The notes under the pieces were generated by a model, which was given only the letters and a program-made list of their open reading frames with translations, did no database searches and was not told the DNA's origin. A DNA stretch of 64,000 nucleotides from Nematopogon swammerdamellus (lineage: Eukaryota; Arthropoda; Insecta; Lepidoptera; Adelidae): NCBI GenBank assembly GCA_946902875.1, contig OX336343.1:17593596-17657595 (forward strand), given 5' to 3'. Below, one piece after another: positions 54,490 to 64,000 of the stretch. Each line of letters opens with the position of its first letter. Position 1 is the stretch's first letter. The position numbers and the translations under genes are program-made.

Positions 54490-54575
54490 AAATGAAATAA
54501 ATTGAAAATATACTTTATTGCACAAATTGAAAAAAGGCGGACTTAAAGCCTAGAGGCATTCTCCACCAGTAATGC
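54490..54575 (-). repeat. LINE 3' tail, CR1/Jockey-like
   Basis: The - strand reads GAATGCCTCTAGGCTTTAAG, TCCGCCTTTTT, then TTGTGCAATAAAGTATATTT. A similar tail is at 58225-58350. Confidence 0.6.
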
Positions 54576-54909
54576 CTAGGACTGTGAGTAAGGTAGATGG
54601 GTAGTGCGAAAAATTAAAAAGAACACTTAAAAAATATTTAATACATACTTACAGGTTCAAAGGTACGTACAAATGAACAAATATATACATACATATATAA
54701 CGCAGTTAGTAGTTAAATATTTTTAAGTTACACAGATATCTACAAAAAACGCATAATACAAATAATCAAGTAATCAATCTATCAAGCAATAAATAAACAT
54801 CTACAACCAAATAACAATATAAAATTAATTAGCAAATTAAAGTACAGCCACTTGTGATGGACTCTGCTACCTAAACTGGCCCTTATGCTGTATAAATTGG
54901 AAATCGTGT
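54576..54909. other. Unidentified AT-rich stretch
   Basis: Probably part of the same LINE 3' UTR (58150-58225 is similarly AT-rich), but no coding sequence is visible. Confidence 0.35.
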
Positions 54910-55060
54910 TTCGTGCAAGTTGCTGCTTGATAGCTGTTGTCCTAATACTTTGCTAAACGTGGTGGTTGGGGTGTTATACTGTAATTTACAAGAGTACTTG
55001 AAGCACAACACCGATTACTCTGCTTACCCCGTTTCGCCGGATACAGCGTGTTGTATGTAT
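54910..55060 (+). repeat. Dispersed repeat family X, fragment
   Basis: TGCTGCTTGATAGCTGTTGT, ACTTTGCTAAACGTGGTGG, ACCGATTACTCTGCTTACCC and GATACAGCGTGTTGTATGTA. Confidence 0.6.
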
Positions 55061-55578
55061 TTATGTGACATTTATTTACACGCGTACCTGCTGCAAGTGG
55101 GGTGCACGCCGACCAAGAGTGGATGTGTGCAATCCCTTTTCTGCGCATTAGTTACCATGGTTACGGGGATATATTTTTTTGTGGGAAAGTAAAACTGTTT
55201 TGAGGTCTACTTTTTGGCGGGAGATTGGAAGGTTTGTAGGTCAGTTTATTTTTATTTTTATAGAACTCGATTACATAAACAGTTTCTTTGTGTTAAGTTA
55301 CATTTTTCTACTTTGTTTTTCAGCCAATATATTAGAAATATTGGCAGGTATATTTACAGATTTCCTCGTGCTGCAATCCTTCAGCAGCAGAACGAGAGCG
55401 ACCGACGAAAAAATACTTATGCACATATACGATACGAGTATACACGTAACATGTACCATACCGTACACACATAACATAACATATAACATAGGTATATTAT
55501 TGTATATACAAGGTACTTCAAATAAAGATTACAAAATATAAATATATTGAACTTAAAAAACCGTCCTCACAAAATTTT
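55061..55578. other. Unidentified stretch
   Basis: ORFs of 86-120 codons overlap in three frames without motifs, arguing against coding. Confidence 0.35.
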
Positions 55579-55928
55579 ATTTTTATGTAATCCGGTATGG
55601 GTGGCTGAGTCAGAGGGGCCAAAGCACTTGCTCCGACCAGCCAATATCACCGCCGAGAAGGTAGGTGCCATACTGGAGACTTCACTGGATTGCTGGCTAT
55701 ACTGGACTTGAGGAGAACACAACCGAGTACATCTTACATCCAGTACGGTGGTACCAACCCAGTCGGCTACAATTTGAGCCTACCACCTAGTAAGGGGCAA
55801 GGGAAGGGACCTACAGTTTTACACCGGTTCCGAACGGTGCAGCAGCGGGTGAAGCACGTAAATTTTTTCGTCAGAAAAAAATTATACACGCCGACCGGAT
55901 TCGAACCGCGGACCTATCGCATGAGAAG
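55579..55928 (-). mobile_element. SINE family T with tRNA-like head
   Basis: Sense (-) strand: CTTCTCATGCGATAGGTCCG, B box CGGTTCGAATCCGGTCGGCG, the linker TTTTTTTCTGACGAAAAAAT, then TTCGGAACCGGTGTAAAACT, the shared core GGTCCCTTCCCTTGCCCCTT and ACTAGGTGGTAGG, GTTGGTACCACCGTACTGGA, and the 3' end CAGCCACCCATACCGGATTA with CATAAAAATAAAA. The A-box end of the head is truncated at the right edge. Confidence 0.8.
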
Positions 55929-56547
55929 CATGAGAAGCGTTAGATAGTGTTAGTCTACCTATTTCTATTATTCTATGACTATTATATTTCAGACTAGGGT
56001 TAAAGTAAGTATTTCCTCTCCTTTTCCACGTGCAAAGAACAACATTGAAATTAAGCTGGCGGAGGATTTCATGCGTTACTGACTCGCTGTGTGGCGTTTT
56101 TACAAATTCATCCTGACCGAGGTGAGGTGGGCTCGTGACGAATTTGAATAACTTTGTGTTGCGAGTGCGGGGTGCCGCCGCGCCGCCGCCGCCGCTGACA
56201 CCGGACGGTGACACGCCAAAATAGCCACTAAACAGGGTACAGGATGAGGTGACTCCTAAACTGCAAATACTTCTCTATCTGTCTCGTTTCTAGTCTGTAC
56301 TCGCGGGTACAGTGTATATACGTATTACATAAAGACGTATGTTCAGAAATGCATAATGGGCATTTCCTTTACCTTCAAATATTCTCAAACTTGCCTTCTG
56401 CAACCGGCGAATGAGTAGTAACTACCCGCAATTCGTTGGCGCGGTTTTTCATTCTGATGCGATCATTCGTTCGTGGCTCGTCGATTTTCGAAAAGATTCC
56501 TTGCACTCACGCTGCGGCTACCGCCGCAGTCGAGCCGTCTATCCTAG
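55929..56547. other. Unidentified stretch, possible intron end
   Basis: GCCGCCGCGCCGCCGCCGCC at about 56173-56192 is GC-rich. CCGTCTATCCTAG at 56535-56547 would serve as a splice acceptor for the candidate exon. Confidence 0.35.
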
Positions 56548-56655
56548 CCTCTCCATCGGGTGATCAAGTGCGTGTCGTGCTTCGTGAGTGTGAAGCCCAG
56601 GATCCTGGTGAAGAGCTGTGCCACACGCATCCTGCGCCCGCCCGCGGAGAACCAG
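56548..56655 (+). CDS. Candidate internal exon, unrecognised
   Basis: 108 nt between CTATCCTAG and GAACCAG|GTACGT, a strong donor. In the frame starting at the first base it encodes HRVIKCVSCFVSVKPRILVK, then SCATRILRPPAENQ, with GC-rich third positions unlike the flanks. Length divisible by three keeps the frame if skipped. I do not recognise the family and cannot link it to the I-BAR exon at 30809; two other frames are also open. It could be chance. Confidence 0.35.
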
Positions 56656-56798
56656 GTACGTGGCCCTCTTTCGTTCGGTCGCATCATCTATCCTTTTTCA
56701 CTCACGTCATTTCGTTCTACATACAGTCCATTATTGAAATTCCTGCTACCGAGTTCTGCTGGGTCACCAAGGCTGAACTCTCCTTCAACGTACGTGTC

Positions 56799-56910
56799 GA
56801 GCTTTAGAAAGAGACAATCCAGTTGTAGAGCGTCTTCCCTGTCGCACAGAGACAGTTCGTGCGACAGGGACGACGCTCTTCAACCGGATGGTCTCTTTCT
56901 AAAGCTCAAC
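56799..56910. repeat. Inverted repeat, about 50-bp arms
   Basis: GAGCTTTAGAAAGAGACAAT and TGTAGAGCGTCTTCCCTGTC are mirrored by GACAGGGACGACGCTCTTCA and GTCTCTTTCTAAAGCTC, about 110 bp in total. Probable MITE. Confidence 0.75.
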
Positions 56911-56987
56911 ATGCATTATTTGCTGCGGGGAACTGTACTAATAGTCATGCATGATGCATGTTTACTGTGCCTGAATAATAAATACAT

Positions 56988-57232
56988 TACCTTACTAGGT
57001 AGTAGGGTTTATCCCGCCCGGTTTGGCACCAACGCACTGAATGAAACGTCGTCGGTCGAAACGGCTATGTAAATAGTTCGTTTCGTTCGGTCGGAAAACA
57101 TGTTTTCCGTCCAATTCAGTGTAGCCGAAATTAAATGAAGGGAAGCATTGACATGGCACCTAGTTCACCCGGTGTTATGGGCTGACATCACGAATGTTGT
57201 AGGTAATGTAACCAACCGTGATTCCATAAAAA
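56988..57232 (+). mobile_element. SINE family S, 5'-truncated
   Basis: ACCTTACTAGGTAGTAGGGT through the body to CCAACCGTGATTCCATAAAA. It carries a small insertion around 57085-57105 relative to 53670. Confidence 0.75.
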
Positions 57233-57468
57233 CAAATTTATTTGATTTATTTTATTGCCTTTCTTTTTGAACTTGTATAATTTCACTCCCACTTAGGGTT
57301 GAGAATAACGTTATGTGACAGATATCGTATGCGGAATCTGTCACACAACGCTCACAATTCCTAACATTAAGTGGGTGTTGAAATACTGGCCCTTTCTGGG
57401 ACCCGTGGACCCGGGTCTGGATGGAGGGTTATTATCCAATTCATGTTGTTCCCCACAGTTTAAGTTCA

Positions 57469-57664
57469 GTACCCTTATCACGAGATTTAACCTACACCGC
57501 GTACTACGCTACGCCGCCGTGTTCTCTGCCATCATTTTATATGGAGAAACGAAGTTCGCAAATCTATCACTAGAGGCGCTGCTCTGTTTCTCCATACAAA
57601 ATGATGCGGAGAACACGGCGTAGCATAGTACGCGGCGTAGGTTAAATCTCGTGATAAGGGTACA
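57469..57664. mobile_element. Foldback MITE with about 80-bp arms
   Basis: GTACCCTTATCACGAGATTT and TACGCCGCCGTGTTCTCTGC at the left are mirrored at 57581-57664. The loop is about 30 nt. Confidence 0.8.
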
Positions 57665-57800
57665 GTTCATTTTTCCAGTGCTTCCCTTTATTCGTGCCCG
57701 CTACACTGAATTAAAAAAAACATTAATCATTTGACATAATCCTTTCATTAAGTGCAGTGATATAAATTCGAGTAGGATTTAATCTGTCACCAAATTAGTT
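57665..57800 (-). mobile_element. Decayed SINE family S fragment
   Basis: CCAGTGCTTCCCTTTATTCG, GCCCGCTACACTGAATTA, and CTTTCATTAAGTGCAGTG follow S order with heavy divergence. Confidence 0.5.
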
Positions 57801-58224
57801 AAACGAAGGATCTTTTCTGTAAGATACGTTGAGTATTTTTCTAACAGTTATCAGATTTGAAATGCAGCGATGCAATAAGTTCTATTTCGAATGGATTAAA
57901 AATACAACAGTTTAAAATAATATCCTCACGGAGGGAAGTGTGAGAGAACTCAATTTTTATCGCCTCCAATGTTCCCTCGCCCCAGACCATGGAGTAAGGA
58001 AGAAAAAAACAAAATTGAATTAATTACCTCAAATCACGGCAATTCATAAATAGGTAGGTGTAAAATACTAAATCGATAAATGTATTTATTATTACCAACC
58101 AAATAAAATAAACATAATTTTAAACTAAACAACTTTAAGAAATAAAGTTACAAATTTAAAACTTATAACTCTTTCTTTAGACTTCACCGTTATAATATTT
58201 TTTATCTTAGTTTCGCACTACCCA
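57801..58224. other. Unidentified AT-rich stretch
   Basis: No recognisable feature. Confidence 0.35.
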
Positions 58225-58350
58225 TCGACCTTACCCAGAATGCCAGACGTGACTGGTAAAAATGTCTTTAGGCTTTAAGTTAGGTCTTAGTAAAAAGGTC
58301 TTTAAGTTAACCGTTTATAAACTTTTTTGCGTGCAATAAAGTACATTTTC
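58225..58350 (+). repeat. LINE 3' tail, CR1/Jockey-like
   Basis: ACCCAGAATGCCAGACG, GTCTTTAGGCTTTAAG and GTGCAATAAAGTACATTTTC parallel 54490-54575. Confidence 0.6.
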
Positions 58351-58917
58351 ATTTTATTTCATAGTAAGATAAAAAAAAATAATGCTTCCAAGGATACATA
58401 CTGCAATTTTCTTGCATTATTGCACATTTTGCATGCATTGTTTTGGTTTATTTGTATTTATTTTGTTCTATAAACAAATAGTTAAAAACTGGCAATATTG
58501 ATTTCGAAAAACGTTTCGTTAATAGAACGGCGCAGAAGTGCTAAGGACTGAGATTATGATTATATGATTTAGAGTGTGAGAGTTAGAGCCCCTGAGCCAT
58601 GTTGTCACTGCGACCAATTGTGATCTCTCAAAAGTTTAGAGCTCACCCCCAAGTCCGATTTCCGGTTGGGTTTGAGTGCCTGTTGATTAAAAATATAAGC
58701 TCCAAGAATACGGCTTCTACTGAGCACTTCACATTACAATGATGTGTATGGGCGTTTCATCCTCTTTTATACAGAACCTGCAGAACCTAAGGTAAGAAAC
58801 TAAGCAAATTATAAATGTGCGACTGAGCGAGGGCGACCAATCGGTCCACGATTTATTCCGTTAATGAAGAAATTTCAGGGTATACCTTCATACACTGAAA
58901 GTTTAACTTGCATTATT
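58351..58917. other. Unidentified stretch
   Basis: Nothing matched. Confidence 0.35.
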
Positions 58918-59281
58918 AGGGTTCCGTATCCGTCGTACGGGACCCTATTACTTAGCCTGCGCCGTCTGTCTGTCTGTTTGTCTGTCTGGCTGTATCTCTT
59001 GAACCGTAATAGGTAACCCGTTGAAATTTTGTTATTATGGCCGATATAACAAGAAATAATAAAAATAAGAAAAAGTAAAAAATTCACGGGGTCCCCATAC
59101 AAGAAACTAAAAAGTGTATACGCGCCATCTACCGAAAAGAATATGAAGCATTTTAACCAATCATGAATTTTAACTATATGAATCATTTCATAAAACAGGC
59201 CATAGATGGTGTGAGTGGCGCTGACCATGAGATGGCGATACGGAACCCTCGGTGCGCGAGTTCGACTCGCACTTGGCCGGT
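58918..59281 (+). mobile_element. AGGGTTCCGTA-type repeat (family G), full length
   Basis: Opens AGGGTTCCGTATCCGTCGTA with CTGTCTGTCTGTTTGTCTG, and closes ATACGGAACCCTCGGTGCGC, GAGTTCGACTCGCACTTGGC. The end contains a tRNA T-arm-like hairpin (GTGCGCGAGTTCGACTCGCAC-type). About 364 bp, non-coding. Partial copies: 15640, 17740, 21680. Confidence 0.65.
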
Positions 59282-59755
59282 GTTTTGTTTCCTCATACTT
59301 TCTGGCTCGGTCGTTCAACGGCAGTTCCATTTAGTTCCCCACTCCCGTTTGACAAAAGTAATTACCTCCCCTCAAAGCACGTAGGCTTCGCTCCCGGCAG
59401 CCCCCGCCCCGCCGCCGCGCCGCCGCGGCCAGTCGGCGCGACGTGCTTAGATTTAGCAAGAAAATAAAGATAAAATAAAAATAAGCGAGCAAAACCGACA
59501 CGCTGCGAGCGAACATATCATTTTTCATAACTCCCCCAGCACCGGGCTGAGATATCACTAGATAGCGAGCGAGTCCATCCACACCATGTAAGCGAAGACG
59601 ATGTCATTATTAGACCCCTAAAATCCGACCGCTTGATTCGTGGCGTAAATACTTCAGAAGAAAATATAATTCTGAAAACTAACAAACTAAATTTACACAA
59701 ACTTCTCCTTTCCTTAGCGAAGTAAATGCAATTTATATTACATACATATCTTTAC
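59282..59755. other. Unidentified stretch with GC-rich core
   Basis: 59390-59435 is GC-rich (CCCGCCCCGCCGCCGCGCCG). AAAGCACGT at about 59374 and ACGTGCTTA at about 59440 form a weak inverted repeat. No gene. Confidence 0.35.
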
Positions 59756-60070
59756 TCTTCTCTTTCTCTCTTGTAATTTAGTTGATTGTGTTGCACAACA
59801 GTACCACCGATTAATGTACATAATAATATATATGTAAGTTTATTATATACGTATATATGCTTATTAAAGTATTTTTATGTAGTATTCGTATGTAGTTTTT
59901 CACTTACATATTTTTTTACAGTCTAACAGATTGCGATAAACTATTCTTGTTCGCCTGCATGTACTTCTCCCACATCCCAAAGGTTAGTTAGAATAGAATG
60001 CCTCGCAGCATTAAGCTCGCCTGTTGTATCTAATTTTTATAAATTGGTGTTCAATAAAGAATACATACAA
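59756..60070 (+). repeat. LINE 3' UTR and tail (family L)
   Basis: TTGTGTTGCACAACAGTACC through CTATTCTTGTTCGCCTGCAT to GTGTTCAATAAAGAATACAT. It parallels 42078-42380 in reverse and lacks coding sequence. Confidence 0.75.
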
Positions 60071-60377
60071 TGCAATTACAATATATTCACTGTTCTGTGG
60101 TTTCATTTAAAACATCGACAGTTACCTGCCCCGTATAGTGCAGCTTACGCTAGTTTAGCGGGCAGGGGTTCCTCCGTGAATAAATTATTTTCACTGTCAA
60201 TAATTATATATGTATATTGTATAATAAATTAATAATGCTAAATGTTGTTTTGCAAGTAAATAAATAATTTGAAATTTGAAATTTTGTTTTTTAATCTACC
60301 TTCTTTTGTAACATCACTGAATGCAGGCTACTATGGCTTGATTGTATAGCATAAATCTTATCTTATCTAGTCTTATA
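60071..60377. other. Unidentified stretch
   Basis: No feature recognised; AAATTTGAAATTTTG near 60270 may be another short tail. Confidence 0.35.
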
Positions 60378-60690
60378 ATCGAGGCAATCCGCCGACGCAC
60401 CAAAGTAGTCGATATTGGACACCGGGTGGCTAAGCTCAAGTGCCAGTGGGCTGGGCACGTCAGTCGAAGAGACTACGACCGGTAGATATAACCGTGTCCT
60501 ACAGTGGCGGCCGTGGACAGGAATACGGAGTGTGGGAACACCACCCAGGTGGGACAACGAAATCAAGTACGTCGGCGGAAAGCAGTGGTTCCGTACCCCT
60601 GATGGTCGGGAGGACTAAAGGGAAATAGGAGAGCCTTATGTCCAGCAGTGGACGAATTCACGCTGACTGACTGTCTGGCTGACTGACCTA
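60378..60690 (+). pseudogene. RTE LINE, 5'-truncated 3' fragment
   Basis: Encodes EAIRRRTKVVDIGHRVAKLK then QWAGHVSRRD, followed by a stop; later frames give SYSGGRGQEYGV and VGGKQWFRT. It ends GCTGACTGACTGTCTGGCTG, the degenerate tail repeat. Same family as the complete element at 1830-5074. Confidence 0.85.
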
Positions 60691-60724
60691 TCTAAATGAA
60701 TGCATACATAAAGTTGCACCGGCT

Positions 60725-60800
60725 TCCCAGTAGGCAGAGGCAACGCATCTCCACGCGCCACGATGTCCGGCACCTCTGCCGTCTCTTCCACTCATATTAT
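60725..60800 (+). repeat. Dispersed repeat family Z
   Basis: GGCTTCCCAGTAGGCAGAGG, CAACGCATCTCCACGCGCCA, CGATGTCCGGCACCTCTGCC. Confidence 0.5.
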
Positions 60801-60864
60801 AATCCACATACTTAGCTATATTCCTAATTCTTCTCATTTTCTTATTGACTCTAATTTATATCTC

Positions 60865-60945
60865 TAAAAATGTCCATGGGCGTCGTTAGACACCTAATGG
60901 TTGGCTCGGCGCCAAATATCGCGCTTTCAATTAAAAACAAAATCA
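60865..60945 (+). repeat. Jockey-like LINE (family J) 3' UTR scrap
   Basis: CATGGGCGTCGTTAGACACC, TAATGGTTGGCTCGGCGCCA and TTTCAATTAAAAAC, the complement order of 14310-14390. Confidence 0.6.
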
Positions 60946-61178
60946 TATCACATAACCTTCAACATCCGTGATGTCAGCCCATAACACCGGGTGAACTAGG
61001 TTTTTTTATGAAAACTGACACGGTTGGCTGCATCACCTACAACATCCGTGATGTCAGCCCATAACACCGGGTGAACTAGGTGCCATGTCAGTGCTTCCCT
61101 TCAGTCGTGCCGGCTACACTGTACTCGACGGAAAACACAAACTATTTACATAACCGTTTCGACCGACCTTTCATTCAG
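60944..61178 (-). mobile_element. SINE family S, 5'-truncated, 3' part duplicated
   Basis: The block CCGTGATGTCAGCCCATAAC plus ACCGGGTGAACTAGG occurs at 60967 and again at 61043, separated by a fresh TTTTTTTATGAAAACTGACA tail, so two S 3' ends lie in tandem. Confidence 0.75.
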
Positions 61179-62089
61179 GTGCCATATGCCACTGCTTCCC
61201 TTAATTTCATTATAATGTTTTGTTCGTGTCTTTATTTGTTTCCATAGCCGCAGAAATGTATAATCATGAAACATATTTTCGAGCGTATACATTCCGAAAC
61301 GGTTGCTCATAAAATTATAAACATCTCGTAAGATTTGCGTCGTTGTTCTGAGACAAAAAAAAATGTGTATTTCCCAATCATCATAAAAACTTGAAATTGC
61401 CACATTGTCGGTTGAGATCTCGTCGCGAATGTCTTACACGCGAGCGGAGCCTCGGGATAGGCTCTCAGTGTTTTGGGCTGGCAATGTTATTTCGAACCGT
61501 CAAAGAAAAAACAACACATAAAAATATATTTTTATGAAGCACTCACGCGGAAGACTGCTGTCGCAGTGGCCATTTTCTTTTTTCCGTTCGGTCTATTTTA
61601 ATGGTATTTTAGACCGGACGTCTGTGTATGTATGTACCTACGAGTACATAATGTTTTCGCCACCTCTGGATTAGTCTCTTTCATACATATAATATTTATT
61701 TCGCCATAAAGAACACACAAATTTTTTCATTGAGACATATGTATATTTAGTATGGTTTGTCATAATTCTTTTTTTGTCATGTCCCGTTCAGCAATGCAAT
61801 TTCTAAGGAAGAACCGGGTAAGAAATCTTATAGAGATTTTTCTTATATGCTTACTAAGTTTTAATTATGTTAAATGTAACATACTAAGTTAATTATTAAG
61901 TTAGCATCATACCTTTTTTTGTTTAAATATTACTACTTCTATGTTAATGTAATCTTAGCTCAATCTTAGCTGGTTTAAATATTTTATATTAATTGTTTAC
62001 TTATGTACTGTATGATTACTGAATAAATAAAATTAAAAATTAAAAATACTACTAAGTAAAAAAAAGAAAATAGCTTAATAAATATGAAA
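61179..62089. other. Unidentified stretch
   Basis: 61980-62060 ends in AATAAATAAAATTAAAAATT, possibly a LINE tail. No gene. Confidence 0.35.
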
Positions 62090-62450
62090 CACCGATTCTC
62101 TGCTTACCCCGATTGTCGGGGCACAGCGTGTGGTATGTATGTTATACCACACGACTATATCCCGGCAATCGGGGTAAGCAGCGTAATCGGTGTTATGCTG
62201 CAAGTAGGTACTCTCACAACACCGAACACCACGTTTAGCAATGTATTAGGACAAGATACATAAATTATCAAGCAGGAAGTAAGGCACGAAGACCCACCTG
62301 CTGCATGACTCGGTGGAAGGACCGTGCTAAGGTGAGAAGTGGCTATCCTGTCGCCCTTTAGCACGGCGCCGCGCCGTGTCCTTATTCCTTAGTCGTCTTT
62401 TACGAAATGCACGGGGAAAGATGCAGTGGGCAAAAGCTAGTATCTACATA
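62090..62450. repeat. Dispersed repeat family X with head-to-head start
   Basis: ACCGATTCTCTGCTTACCCC (62091) is mirrored by GGGGTAAGCAGCGTAATCGG (62171), giving a palindrome of two X ends with GTGTGGTATG / ATACCACAC arms. One copy then continues through AAGGACCGTGCTAAGGTGAG and CTTTAGCACGG to GCACGGGGAAAGATGCAGTG and GCAAAAGCTAGTA. Confidence 0.6.
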
Positions 62451-63057
62451 ATAAAAATTGCTGATTAATGGGTTCTTCGGTTATTCTTTTTAAGTAGGTA
62501 CCTACCGACCCCACACATTACATTTGTTATACAAAGCGGTAATAAGTCCGTTTGTAGTTTGGCATACATACAAGTTATTTACCGCGATGTCAGTAAATAA
62601 AGCAGATCAATAGTGCTGTCACCCATGAACAGAAATATTCAGAAGCGACATTCTCAAACATTGCACGCATTTAACTGCACTAACAAATTTGGCTGCATCA
62701 CCTGCGAATTGTCACACACCAAATTAGTAACCGTTTACAGTTTATTCCTGCCGGAACTAGGTTTCATGTCAGTGATGTTCTTTGGTTCCTTTGCCAACAG
62801 TTCATTTGGCGGCGTGCACATCATTTGCAGCCGCTGCAGAAAATACGCGCAGTAACAAGTGTGACAGAGTTAGGCATATTTGTAATTTCGACTGGATGTA
62901 CTTTAAAAAGACATTGTTTTAAGTCTCAATGGACAATTATGTATGTATATTATTTAGGTATTATATGTTATATAAACTGTAATTCACATGTATACGTTTT
63001 AAATAACTAGTACGTACTTACTTATAAATATAGTATACCTACTCGTATTAGGTATAA
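62451..63057. other. Unidentified stretch, possible SINE S scraps
   Basis: TTTGGCTGCATCACC (62688) and GGAACTAGGTTTCATGTCAG (62752) recall S-family order, but divergence is too high to assert. Confidence 0.35.
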
Positions 63058-63411
63058 TCAATACTAATAATAAATCTGTAAGGGATGGCCATAGAGTAAG
63101 TTACTTAATTTTATCAGATACTGCGTTTGTAGACTCTATTTATGATACTAAAACTAAATTGCCTGTTTTTATAAATATTTTGTGTATTTACCTATGTATG
63201 TTCCTCCATAACTCTTAAACCGATCATCCAAATTCTATGAAACTTAGTACAAGCGCATTTAACTTTACGCGACACAGGATAGGCTAAATAAAATTGAGTT
63301 CCGGTTACGCTAAGATTCCGCGCGCCAAAATGAAGGTGCGGTATTAGGCTTACTTACTTTCTTCTTTTTAAATATGAATTTTACGCGAGTGAAGCCGCGG
63401 GTAAAAGCTAG
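63058..63411 (+). mobile_element. Helitron-like element, copy 2 of a pair
   Basis: TCAATACTAATAATAAATCT through CCGATCATCCAAATTCTATG and CTTACTTTCTTCTTTTTAAA to GCCGCGGGTAAAAGCTAGT. It aligns with 1032-1483 throughout, lacking its ATTT-repeat expansion. Confidence 0.65.
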
Positions 63412-64000
63412 TATATTTAATCGTGTTAATTATATTTTACATTCCTACAAGTGTTTTGGTACTATCTACTTTTTACAACTAAGTTTAGAATTTTTTTAAC
63501 TTATGTCCTCAAAATAGCCCAGCGCTATCGGTCTAATATTGCATAGCTATAGGCTGTTTACATACCAAATATTCCGAATTAACGTTAACGGCCTCGAGTT
63601 GTCGTCCCCGCTTCTATATATCCACCTCAATGGCTGCCACCAAATGTCATCGGCCGTCATGGCTTGATTCAGCAAATATCGCTCAGAGCCGGACAGATCG
63701 TTACTGGGCGCCCCGCGGAGGCGACGGGTCGTCATAACTGCTATCTCCTTTCGATTTCCCACCCTATTGTCCTCGTCTTAACCCTAAAAATCACCGTGGA
63801 TTGCAGGAAGCGCTAGGGCACAGCGCTTTAAGCGATCCGACCGCTGCATACCTTTTGAACTCTCGAACGCTACCAAATCTCTACTGTTACAACTATCATT
63901 AAAATGATTCTCTATGTCCGTTTGCGTGTTTGTTGCCTTAATTTAAATACGCAATTTATTCAACTATTAGACGCGCAGTCTGAATGAAGAAATAGTCATG
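63412..64000. other. Unidentified stretch to window end
   Basis: 63540-63860 is less AT-rich and has a 71-codon - strand ORF without motif. Nothing else recognised. Confidence 0.35.

Noticed and set aside
55179..55541. 120-codon ORF rich in Phe/Ile
   Set aside because: Three overlapping frames are open in AT-rich DNA; composition explains the hydrophobic content.

Overview
The window looks like ditrysian Lepidoptera (moth or butterfly) nuclear DNA, almost all intronic or intergenic. It is AT-rich and packed with transposable elements typical of that order: an RTE-type LINE with a short tandem-repeat tail, Jockey/CR1-group LINEs, R4/Dong-like restriction-endonuclease LINE fragments, Helitron-like pieces ending in CTAGT, many MITEs, and Pol III-derived SINEs. 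I see no bacterial, organellar or viral gene, no CRISPR array and no intact tRNA or rRNA gene.

Host genes: one short exon stands out, 30809-30884 on the + strand, with clean splice sites. Its peptide matches the I-BAR (IMD) domain of the BAIAP2/IRSp53 family. A second, unrecognised candidate exon lies at 56548-56655 (+). If both are real, most of the window is very large intron.

Layout. 0-5.1 kb: Helitron pieces, then a complete RTE LINE (1830-5074, - strand) with an intact 993-codon ORF and a 12-bp target-site duplication. 5-30 kb: SINEs, MITEs and LINE tails, several nested, including a MITE split by a 2.2-kb insertion (16448-18900) and a 38-bp minisatellite (23437-23790) grown from one arm of an inverted repeat. 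30-42 kb: the host exon, a 735-bp inverted-repeat element (33171-33905), a triplicated 169-bp unit (36078-36590) and long anonymous stretches. 42-48.3 kb: a nested cluster in which a nearly complete LINE (ORF1 frameshifted, ORF2 of 973 codons intact) and two head-to-tail R4/Dong-like fragments next to TTA microsatellites interrupt an older dispersed repeat. 48-64 kb: more SINEs, MITEs and LINE ends, an RTE fragment, and a Helitron copy matching the one near the left end.

The most interesting observation is a pair of SINE families. One has a chimeric head (tRNA-like A and B boxes around a 5S rRNA-like segment). The other has a Ser/Leu-type tRNA-like head. Their bodies are clearly related and both end in short A-tails. 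This is the architecture of SINE superfamilies that exchange Pol III heads over a conserved body, and the tRNA-headed family also has inverted-repeat ends. All repeat names are by eye; no database was searched.
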